From Lichenostomus cassidix (taxonomy: Eukaryota; Chordata; Aves; Passeriformes; Meliphagidae), in NCBI GenBank assembly GCA_008360975.2, contig CM039194.1, positions 8,604,426-8,668,425 of the forward strand: a stretch of DNA of 64,000 nucleotides, written 5' to 3'. Shown here piece by piece: positions 54,613 through 64,000 of the stretch. The position numbers and the translations under genes are program-made. The notes beneath the pieces are model-generated. The model saw nothing but the letters and a program-made list of their open reading frames with translations, had not been told where the DNA came from and did no database searches. Position 1 is the stretch's first letter, and each line of letters starts with the position of its first letter.

Positions 54613-54868
54613 CATAGAATCATGACAGAATGGTTTGGATCAGAAGGGACTTCAAAGCTCATTTCAAAGCTCACTTCAAAGCTCATGCAATTCCAAGCCC
54701 CTGCCGTGGGCAGGGACACCTTCCACTATCCCAGGTTGCTCTAAGCCCTGTCCAACCTGGCCTTGGACACTTCCAGGGATGGGACAGCAACAGCTTCGCT
54801 GGGCAACCTGTGCCAGTGCATCACCACCCTCAGAGGGAAGAATTTCTTTCTAATATCCAATGCCTGCA
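54613..54868 (-). mobile_element. CR1 LINE 3' end with internal tandem triplication
   Basis: Antisense CR1: 'catagaatcatgacagaatg', 'gtttggatcagaagggactt', then 'ccgtgggcagggacaccttc', 'ccaacctggccttggacact', 'gggcaacctgtgccagtgca' and 'aatttctttctaatatcc'. A 12-bp unit is triplicated at 54649-54684, inside the element. Confidence 0.95.
54649..54684 (+). repeat. 12-bp tandem triplication (ACTTCAAAGCTC)
   Basis: Three consecutive copies with one A-C/A-T difference in the middle unit (ATTTCAAAGCTC). A normal CR1 has one such unit here, so the repeat arose within this copy. Confidence 0.95.
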
Positions 54869-55373
54869 CTCAGTGATGGCACTGAGTTCATGGGAAAGAG
54901 CAGCTCCCTCACCACACACCACTGTGATGTGTCTGCACAGCTTAAACCATGGAATCTTTGAGAGAGAGAGACAGAGAGATGATGCTCCATTCTGAGCAGA
55001 CCAAAATCTCTTCGCTCCCTTCAAGCCCCTGTCCAGAAGGACCTGAATATGTAATACTCCCCAGTCCCACACTGCCACAGCCTTTGCACAGCTCACAGCG
55101 AGTTCCCAGCCCTTGGAGTCCTTGAGCTGAGTAGGTATTCATGCCACTCCACTTTTTTCCCTATGTTATTCCAGAATTCAAGTACAGCTACTTGAACACT
55201 GGCCATGTGCAAATAGCACTACAGCAATTTTCTTTTGAGACTGTTTTACACTCAAGCCTGAAGAGCACAGCAGAACCCAGAGCAGAGTTACCCTTCAAAA
55301 ACTTACACATTACGTGGGACACTCCAACCAAAAATACATATTTCTAAATCTTTCCCTCAGCACAGCTCTGATC

Positions 55374-55452
55374 CAAAAAAACTCCAACCAACGAAACAAA
55401 CAAAAAAAACAAACCACCAACCAAACAAAAAAAACCCCAAACCCAAAATCCA
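55374..55452 (+). repeat. C/A-rich low-complexity tract
   Basis: Irregular CCAACCAACGAAACAAAC, A8 runs and CCAAACAAAAAAAACCCC. Same texture as the tracts at 8822 and 30356. Confidence 0.9.
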
Positions 55453-57045
55453 AATATCAGAGATTCCTGCAAGCCTTTAAGAGATGCTGCTATTGCTCCC
55501 AGTTTACCTGCAAGGCACCCAGGTGCTGTGCCAAGGGAGAGATGCACACAGCTGATCCAGCTGTTTGTCAGTCTTGATTCAGAGCTAGAACTTTTTATAT
55601 CAGTTTATTCATGGGCAGGTTATGAGAATCACATTTCCAAACAAGATTTGCTTTAATTGGCTATGCTGGTCCTCCCAGAGGAGCATTAAGATGGGGCTTA
55701 GATAATGCTCCCACAGCAAGCAACTGCAAACACAAAGTTAAATCTGCTTTTCTACAAATATTCAGGAACATTTGCTTCCTGGCAACATTCCTGTTAGTAA
55801 ACCAATTTGCTAAAATATTCATGAATAGCAAACTACAGGGCCATGGATACAGCCAAATGCTTACATACGACAATACAACTAAATATTCACCACAAATGTT
55901 TTCACAGTATTTGGCTTGCTCTAGATTAAATTAAAAAAAACCAAAAAACCTGTAACAGCAACTGGTATTCAGCATCATGGATTCCACTGGAAAACCTCTG
56001 CTGAGGAGATTGGCTGGAGTTGGACAAGGACCCCCAAGATTGCCCTGTGCCTGCAGGGTCCTGTGGATGTCAAAACACTGCAGAGGGACCACAGAGCATC
56101 AACATCTCCAAAATTGCCACAAAAACTCCTGGTGAGCCGCTGGGCCCAAACAGGTAACTAGGGGTCAATAAATAAAAACCTGCTAAAATTTCATATATTA
56201 CTCTGAAATAAATTGAAAAATAAAATTACCCTCACTGTTCCTGAAAACAGCAAAACTCTCAACTAAATTGCCAGTGTGGCAGACAAAAAGCAAGGAAGGA
56301 AGAGGAAAGCCCTGACAAACCCTGACAGGAGAACAGAGTCACTGCAGGAAGAGACAAACCCCACACACCCCATGGCAAACCTCTTCCAGGTGAGTCTGTG
56401 ATCAGCCCATCAGGCTGTTTGCAGTGCATACAACACTCATTCATCAAAATGAAAACAAAAATGTCTCCCTTTGGACACATCACACCCATCAACTTTTTAC
56501 TACGAAGGTTACATTTGAATATTTAAACACTTAAATACACTTAAACTGTAAGTGAGCTCCCTCCCCATTGCATGGCTCATTCCTTCTCTCACTTTTTAAC
56601 CTAGGGAGCAGAAGGGACTGAGCTGTTTTCCTTCATTACAGGGGTTCATCACCATGGGGTTATTTTTTTTCACCAAGACCTTTACAAGATGAGGAGGCTG
56701 CAATTGCACTTTTAAAACTTCAATATTTCCTTTTCCTTCCAGAGTCACAAATCCAAACACTGGGTCATCTCTTTCTGCCAGGACAGCAGCTGGATGGGTT
56801 TCAAACCCTGCTATCCTGCGTGCCAAGAACAGCACAGTCCCACACTTAAAGACATCACACTCCTCTCTGGACCACTCACTGCCAGTTTCATCCCTACTTG
56901 GGCACAGGAATTTTGAGTTCTGTAGTCCTGGCCCAGCCATATCCCTCCTTCACCCTGCAAAAACCTACAGGAAAACCAGCACATGCCAGGGGATTTTCTA
57001 GGGTACCTAGAGTTGGGGTGATTTAACAAGAGTTCTGATGCTTTT

Positions 57046-57210
57046 TTCTGTGACCTTGAGAAAGTCACAGGCTCTCCTGTGGACTTAATTCCTCCTGTGT
57101 AATGGGTGGATTACTATTTTCCTGGCATGCAAAGGTGTTGTGAGGTCTAATTCATTAATCTTTGTAAAGCATTCTAGGACACTTTGATGGAAAATGCAAA
57201 ATATTATCAG
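57046..57210 (+). mobile_element. Probable ancient MIR/CORE-type SINE remnant
   Basis: In order: 'ctgtgaccttgagaaagtca', a decayed 'cctcctgtgtaatgggtgga', 'gttgtgaggtctaattcatt', 'aatctttgtaaagcattcta' and 'tgcaaaatattatcagt'. This is the body and tail order of the amniote MIR family (MIR1_Amn-like) as I remember it: 'gtgacctt..gcaagtcac', 'atctgtaaaatgggg', 'gttgtgaggattaa', 'tgtaaagcgctt', 'gtgcaaagtattatta'. It is very old and diverged; the left tRNA-like part is not visible. Confidence 0.65.
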
Positions 57211-57517
57211 TAAAAGCCTTCCATTTAAATCTCACCTGGAAACCTTCCTCCTACTCCTTAATTTGTGATTGATCCCCACTCAATTAGAGGTAATGGGATT
57301 TACATGTAGACTCCAGCAGGGGAGCAGACCCCACAGGAAGCTGCCAGCAGTGCTGAATCCCAGGAATGAGCTGGGAAATGGGTGCCTGCTGTCAGTGATC
57401 CATAGCTGGATGCTGCATCCCTGGACTGCTCTGGGGCCACCTGGACCAGCTCTGGGCACAGGGATGGGGCACAAAGCCCCCCTGGGCTCTGTGAATGGCT
57501 CCACACTGTCAGAGGGC

Positions 57518-57745
57518 AGGGGTAGATTGGATATTAGGAAAGAATTCTGCCCTGTGAGGGTGCTGAGGCCCTGGGACAGGTTGCCCAGAGAAGCTGTGGC
57601 TGCCCCATCCCTGGAAGTGTTCAAGGCCAGGCTGGATGGGGCTTGGAGCAACCTGGGATAGTGGAGGGTGTCCCTGCCCATGGGGAGTTGAACGAGATGA
57701 ACTGTAAGGTCCCTTCCAACCCAAACCAGTCAGTGCTGATTCTGT
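57518..57745 (+). mobile_element. CR1 LINE 3' end
   Basis: Sense CR1: 'gtagattggatattaggaaa', 'gaggccctgggacaggttgc', 'ccagagaagctgtggctgcc', 'gttcaaggccaggctggatg', 'ggtcccttccaacccaaacc', 'gattctgtgatgctcc'. Well preserved. It gives rise to the long apparent open frames on both strands around 57269-57760. Confidence 0.96.
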
Positions 57746-60700
57746 GATGCTCCTACGCATCCCTCTCCCCCCATTCTTACAACTGCACTGATAATTAACT
57801 ATGTGCTTTACATTTGAAATTAATCTCTATTAATTGGGGTTTTAGCAGAAATAAAAAGTTTCTGCCCAAAGACCTTTCAAGTCATGAGCAGGCAGAACAA
57901 ATCTGCAGATCACTCATTACCTCCCTGTGTCAAGTTTTATTATTTGTGGGAGAAGTTCCATTTCAGGCAGGCGAGGAAAGGAGATAACCTCACCCCTGGC
58001 ACTCCGTGAGCCCCTGATGAGAGAACAGCTTCAATATTACATGCAAAAAAACAACTGGGAAATTACAAAGGGCTTTATCAGTACCCCATGCTGGGGAGTG
58101 CTCATTTTAATTCGTATTCCTGTGACTTCAGGACATCTCTGGTAGGATTCAGCCCTCTCAGGCATATCAGCAAGAAGTGCCTGTTAAATCCTGGAGCAGA
58201 GAGGCAGGAAGGGAGGGAAGGCTGGACCAGCTTTTTCCTTGCAGGCACCTAATTGAATCCACAGCATCCAGCCTGTTGGTATTCCCAGGCACTCTGAATT
58301 TCAATTTGCTCCATGGATTTTTATACTGAGCACCCAGAAAAATTAGCATTTGTGCTGAATAGCTTTTAATCAACTATTCTCAAGTGTCAATCCTTTTTAT
58401 CTTTAAAGCACTTCTAAATCTCCCTGCCTCAGTCTCCCCTAGCCCTAAAATTTATTCTAGCCATTTGTTTTCCTCCATTCAGCTTCCAGCGCCCTTTACC
58501 ATGATCTAATCATCTTAATCTTTAATGCTCATCTCTACCTTTTAACCTGTTCAGTTTTCATTTAAAGCAATCTCTCCATCTCTCTCAGGTTTGGGGCTTT
58601 TTTATTTATTATTAAATTAAGGTTTTCCCTGGCCTCTTCCTCAGCACAGAGCTACAGGTGTCCTACAGAGAGTCCCCTGGCACCAAGCTGCATCTCACCT
58701 CTCAAAAGGTGACTTGTGAGGGTCTTAAGCAACTCAGCAATCTTTCTATTGATACAATTGATGTAATTTTACAGAAATGAAGGTGAGCTTACAAGTGTTG
58801 CAGTATTTATTTTAATTCATTTGAAATTTGTAATGGCATGTGCTGTCCTCTTCTTCCACTGGGAAAACTGTGGATATAGACACCTCATTGAATATTTTAG
58901 CTTGGGAAAAAACCTTTAAGACAATTGAGTTGTGAAGAAAAGAAGATAAACTTTTGAGCATCCAAGCTCTTTTCAGGACTGTGAGAGGTTCAGCAATGCA
59001 GAGGCTCAGTAAATGTGTCACTTTTTAATCATGACTTTGTAATATCATGCCCCACTTTGCTGGCATTTCTCTGGTTTTACACCACTTAGAGCATTTTGGA
59101 AAATTGCTGATGGAATGGTGAGAGCTAACATTAAATTTAACACACTAAAAAAAGCAAAAACTTTCCTAAGGTTTCCTACATAAGGCTCTCCAATATTTAA
59201 GTATGGTTTGAGCTCCCAAATTAATGTGCAATAAATATGAACCTGACTGGCAAAGAAAAGTGAGGTGGACACAGTGAGTCCAGACTGTCACCAAATCTCA
59301 ACAAGCATGCATCAGATGCAAAGAGCACACAAAAATAGATAGAAAAGAAAGACAAACACCCCCTGACATAACAAGTGCTGCAGATAGCAGCACCAAAGTT
59401 GGCACAGGAACTCCCACTGGTAAATACAAACCACATCCCTGCATCTCTTCCCACACCCTTTTCTTTGATTCTCCATCCTCCTCCTCCTCTGCTCCATCCC
59501 CCACAACTGCTAGGGCTATGCATCTAAAAAAGCTTCATTATCACCTCTCAGCTTTCCTGAAAGCCCACAGTGAAGGTTTAGCAGAGCCAGGCTTGGAGTA
59601 AATGCCACCCTGAAGAATAACAAATTGCATCTCACTTCCCTGCCCTCAAGAACATCAAGCTGAAACTTGGGGTGCTTAAAACTGAGACCACCTCATGACA
59701 GCACTGTCTTCCTCCATGCCATGGACGTTTAGGCAGAGCTTTTCTATTTTCAACATGTACACAGTTTCTTAAATCCCTTTCTTAATCACCTCTCATACCC
59801 CCCTTTACATTCATGCTGAGCAGGGATTGCTACAGAGAGCTGGATGCTGGCATGGTCCTCCAGCAAGGGAGCCAGACTTATTCCATTAACCACAGGCTTC
59901 AGTGACTCCAGTTCAACCAGGACATCAGTTGTTTCTCAGTTATAAGGGAGAAACAAATCTGAAGGAATAATTCTCACTTTTCTTTTTTAAGTTGTTAATA
60001 CTGCTGCTGAAATCTCCTTTAATTCTGTTGTTCACTAGCTGATACATATTATCAAGCTGCTTGGTTTTATGGGAGATATTATGGCCATACACAACTGGAG
60101 AAGATTAATAGACTGGCCCCTGAATAAGATGAGACAGATAACAGTCACCAAATAAAACTGTTCACAGGGGTCATGGTCATGACTGTTGTAAGCAAATATT
60201 ACACAATTTCCTATTTAGGAAAAAAAGCCACATCACAGTTACTCCTGCACTCCCCAAATGGCTATTGCCTCAAATTGGAGCTATAAAACCACCAAGAATG
60301 CTGGATAGGGATCACATCAGATAACACCACATTTTCCACTAGCTTCATCCATGGGGTGTGTTCCTCCATTCCAGCTTTACTGACTGGAACTAAAATCTGC
60401 CACTGGTCTATGTTAGAGTCACAGCACCAGGAAACAGAGATTTATTTTTGGCCAAACAGAAGCAGATAATAGCCCTGCTGGGAGGAGTTCCAGGGGGCAT
60501 AATCCACCTTTTGACTGACCATGCCCATCACATTGCTCCAGTCCCACTTGCCTTCCCACCTTTAGTGTTCTCATTATGGCCATAAGGTCCTCAGCAAAGG
60601 TACTCTTTTACTAATATGTAATTAAAGATCTCTTTTTGTTGGACATCTTTAGGATCTCTGCCACTTTTGATTCTTTTTCAAAAGCCTAAACTTTCCCCAC

Positions 60701-61861
60701 TCTTGTTATTGGCATTTAATTTCCAGTGAAAGCCCAACTGTACCAGGAAGTTTCACAACTGACTCTTTGAGAACCAAGATTTCTCTCCCATGAATTTCAG
60801 GAATGTAAGCATTCCATTTTCTCTTAAAATGGAAGATGCTCCTCAAGATCTTAAACATATTCCCAGAAAATTCCTATTACCAAAGCTAGGAGCAGACTAG
60901 CAGTCTCATGTTCTCATCCTCACATAAATCAATGGAATTTCCATAATTTTCACCAAAGATTGATGCAGTCTGTTTATCAGGTGTTAAGTTATCAATCCCA
61001 TTGGAGAGCAGTCAGCCTGAAAAGCCAGGTAAAATTGATCCCTCCCCAAAAGTGAGAGGGAGCTGAAAAAGCAGTGTGGGAATAGAAAGGAATCCCTCTG
61101 GAATTCAGTATAATAACTGCATCAGCGCTACTGACAGCAAACACATTCCTTCATTTTATACAGCAGTTATCTCTCTTTATAACACTTTAAACTCCTAATA
61201 TATTTACACTGGACACTGAAGTGATCATTAGAGGCTTGACCTCCCTGTCAAAGCCCCCAGCCTCCTCCCAGAGGGATTAATTGCCTTCCTCCCAGCAGCC
61301 CCATTCCCAGCTCACTGCCACTGAAGCAGTCTGTCAGCACTGCTGCAAAGTTAAATCGGCAAATATTAATTGCCAGCTGGGAAAAGTGCCATTAGTTCAC
61401 ACTCAGATTTTTTCCAGCTGGAAGGACAGAGAGTGTTAAATGGAGCAGATTTCCTTCCAGCCTCCCAACCAGCAATGGAGCGGGTCTGCCTGTTCTGCAA
61501 GCACGTAATGAGCAAAACATTCAACACCTTCCCAGAGATGCTTTGAAATGCTATTCTGTAGAACAAATTACTCCTGGAAGTAACAAAGCACAGAACTAAC
61601 ACATGGACAACAAATAAAATACAGAGGAAATAAACCACCACCACCTGAGGCTGAATTCATATGTATTTGAGATTACTGCAGTGATATGAGTTATCAGCCT
61701 ACCTGGCTTTTTTTTCCAGGTTTGTAATTTATTTACATTCAAGTATAGAAAATTTTCCATCAACATTCAGAAGATTATAATTTTCCTTAATTAGAAAAAA
61801 ACTTTTTGAGAACTGAAGGAAAGATAGAGTAATTGAAAATGAAAGATGCTATTACCTAAGG
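57746..61861 (+). other. Unique intronic DNA
   Basis: No recognised repeat or exon in 4.1 kb apart from a short CTCCTCCTCCTC run near 59475. Confidence 0.55.
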
Positions 61862-62050
61862 TCATGAAATCATAAGATTATGGGATGATAGGTGCTGGAA
61901 GAGGCTTCCATCAAAACTTTCAGCACAAGGTCAGAGCAGGTTGCTCAGGGCTGTTCCCAGCCAGGCTCTGAAAGCCCCCAGTGACAGAGATGTCACCTGG
62001 GCAGTCTGTCCTAGCATTCAACCAAACTACAAGGGAAAGCCATCTCCTTA
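61862..62050 (-). mobile_element. CR1 LINE fragment, diverged
   Basis: Antisense CR1: 'aaatcataagattatgggat', 'ggtgctggaagaggcttcca', 'aaggtcagagcaggttgctc', 'agggctgttcccagccaggc' and 'tctgaaagcccccagtgaca'. A further, old subfamily. Confidence 0.85.
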
Positions 62051-62245
62051 CAAAGCTGAACATCTTATCTCTGTAGTGCCCTTTGCTCTCATTCTCCCAC
62101 CATGCAGACCCAGGTTCCATCCTCTGCTACATTATCTATGCAAAAATGTCCTGAGAGAACACATTATTCTCACTCTTTCAATGTGCAAACACACTCACAT
62201 GCACTCACATGTGTGCATATGCAGAGCAACCCAGCACACCCTGGA

Positions 62246-62318
62246 AGACTATATATATAGTCTATCTATATTTTGTTTATATATATAGACTATATATAAA
62301 TATAAATATATATATAAA
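62246..62318 (+). repeat. AT-rich palindrome and inverted repeat
   Basis: AGACTATATATATAGTCT (62246-62263) is a perfect 18-bp palindrome. In addition TATATATAGTCTAT (62252-62265) is complementary to ATAGACTATATATA (62285-62298) with a 19-nt spacer, followed by more AT repeats. Cruciform formation is possible. Confidence 0.9.
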
Positions 62319-62596
62319 TTCATGGCATGAAATACTGTTCTGAGCAACAGTGAAAGCCTCAAACCAAACAGTGAAACTGTACGTGTAACAGGAAGGAGAA
62401 AGGCAGGTGGTTTTCCAGAGATGTCTTTGTAAATTCTGTACAAAATATGCATAAAAATATGACTTATAATGGGGCAAGAATTGACCTTGTATAAGAAGGA
62501 AAATTACTGTCAGATACTTGATTGAAAGAAGAAAGAGACATATATATTTTAAGCAATGGGACCAAATTATTGAAAAATTAGTACTGACATTTCCGC

Positions 62597-63210
62597 AGAG
62601 AAGGAAGGAAGGAGGAGAATGGGACTGGAATACCAGACATGAACATGCTTTTACAGCACACCAGCTCTCTGCATAAAATTCTGTCAGATTTCATAAAACT
62701 AGAGCTTTAGTACAAGTTGAAATGAATGGACAAAAAAAAAAAAAAAAGAGGAAGAATTAAGTAATCAGCACAGGTACAGTGCATTTACATAATGGAAAGT
62801 TCAGGAATTTGGTGAACCAAGTTGGATTGAATTCATGCCAGAGCAGAGACTCAATCTGACCAGCTGCAGCACAAAGCTGCTGTACAGCCTGGCAAGAAAA
62901 GCTGAGCTTTTTGTAAAAACCCCCAATCTACCTGGATAAAGGGAGGATGTCAGAAGCACAGAAAATAAGGAAGGAGCTTGGGCAAGCAAACGTGGCTGCC
63001 TTCCTCTAGCAGGGGCTTGGCTGATGCAGAGGAGCTTTGCAATTGCTGATCAAGCAGAAAAAAGCAGGAAGGGAAAGAAAGGAAGGGAAAAATTACTCCT
63101 AAACCCTGAAAATGGAAAAGCACAGCTCTAAATAGAATTTCTCTAATGTATGCAAACTGCTAGGGAAGTGCCTTGCTCTGATGTTTCTGGAGGAAGGAAG
63201 GAGGTAAGGG
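62597..63210 (+). repeat. Clustered GGAA/A-rich purine tracts
   Basis: Short GGAA-type runs at 62600-62618, 63066-63092 and 63190-63202, and an A17 run at 62732-62748. These are separate small tracts in otherwise unique DNA. Confidence 0.7.
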
Positions 63211-64000
63211 AAGAAAATCTATTGAACAGTGTCTGTGCAGCTTTCTCTGGCCAAAAATAATGAGAGAAAAGTGAGGGAAGAGACAGAGTGGGTGTCAACA
63301 GTCAAAAGGAAAGAAAAATGAACAGAAGTGGAAAAAAGGGGACTACTGCTATGGGAAAGCAAAGCATAGTCCAAAATACTGTGCTAAAATGGTGTAACCT
63401 CATTATCCAGGGCATTTATTCAAACAGGAACATTTTCAGGGCAAGTGTCCATTTTGGACATCTGTGGGACAATTGTCATTATGAGCACAGCTATCTTTCC
63501 AGTCTTCATGGGTATTGAGAGTGCTTTTGGGGAAGAAAAACTTTCCTCACCAGTTTGGCACAGATTAAAAGCACTTTTATCCTCATGTGTTTTCTTATCC
63601 AGCAAAAATCACCAACACTCCAACCAAATGACTATGGAAAGGCACAAAACAGTGAAAACATAGAAAATGAAAAAAAATCTGCCACATAGTAGAGAATTCC
63701 TAAATAGAACATTTTCCTACAGGAAAACCAAACTGTTTTTCACACTAGGAAAGATTACCAGATCAAGGAGAATGTGAAGAGCTATGAGTGGGATTGACAT
63801 TTCTCCTGAGATCTCTGGATTTATGACTTCTGCTTCACAGTATTTCCCTTGTGACTTCAAACTCCCAAGTGAAGTTTTCCACCTATTTATCATTTGCTTT
63901 GTCATCTGGGGAAAAGGGACTGCATTTATAGTTTTGTGTATGGGGAACTGTGCTGCAAGAGGCTGCAGGATAAGGCCTGGGCAGAGCACTCCTGCAGGCA

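Larger units (their letters stand above)
20462..64000 (-). other. FSTL4: FSTL4 intron upstream of exon A (partial, at least 43.5 kb)
   Basis: The acceptor TTATCTCTCAG ends at 20462. No upstream coding exon is recognisable out to the window end; in particular I saw no Kazal exon with a CGSDG motif on the minus strand. FSTL genes are known to have very long 5' introns, which fits. Contents: most CR1 copies of the window, one solo LTR (42181-42837), one MIR-like SINE (57046-57210), several microsatellites and long unique stretches. The phase 1 position of the border is inferred from the conserved Gly before the Cys-Thr-Met block. Confidence 0.8.

Noticed and set aside
57269..57760. Long overlapping open frames on both strands
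   Set aside because: They run through the CR1 3' end at 57518-57745, whose noncoding tail often stays open by chance.

Overview
This window is vertebrate nuclear DNA and almost certainly from a bird, quite possibly a songbird. The evidence is about nineteen short, 5'-truncated CR1 LINE copies in both orientations, one solo LTR that looks like an avian ERVL, almost no other repeat class, and coding sequence that appears only as short exons with GT/AG borders. Nothing prokaryotic is present (no operons, CRISPR arrays or IS elements).

The only protein-coding sequence I can support is two consecutive exons of a follistatin-like gene on the minus strand, most likely FSTL4. Exon A (20461-20271) carries the linker after the Kazal domain and the first EF-hand. 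Exon B (16819-16699) carries the second EF-hand. They are separated by a 3.45 kb intron and joined in phase 0. The rest of the window is intron: at least 43.5 kb upstream of exon A (20462-64000) and at least 16.7 kb downstream of exon B (1-16698). I found no Kazal exon and no Ig-domain exon, so both outer introns probably run past the window.

Layout: 1-16698 is downstream intron with CR1 pieces, an AT-dinucleotide tract, a GGA tract and a CCAA tract. 16699-20461 holds the two exons, the intron between them and a CTGCT pentanucleotide array directly beside the exon B donor. 20462-64000 is a very long upstream intron with the solo LTR at about 42181-42837 (same strand as the gene, TGACA target-site duplication), most of the CR1 copies, one probable ancient amniote MIR-type SINE at about 57046-57210, an AT-rich inverted repeat near 62250, and several unique stretches that could be conserved noncoding elements.

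The protein is known from its family to be secreted and extracellular (Kazal, EF-hand pair, two Ig domains, C-terminal domain). Only the EF-hand pair is visible here. The points most worth a second look concern splicing: exon A begins with a donor-like GTGAGA after a very long intron, the two EF-hand exons together form a 312-nt phase 1-1 cassette, a microsatellite starts 9 nt into the exon B intron, and a sense-oriented LTR lies 22 kb upstream of an exon with a strong internal Kozak ATG. I see no convincing new biological system.
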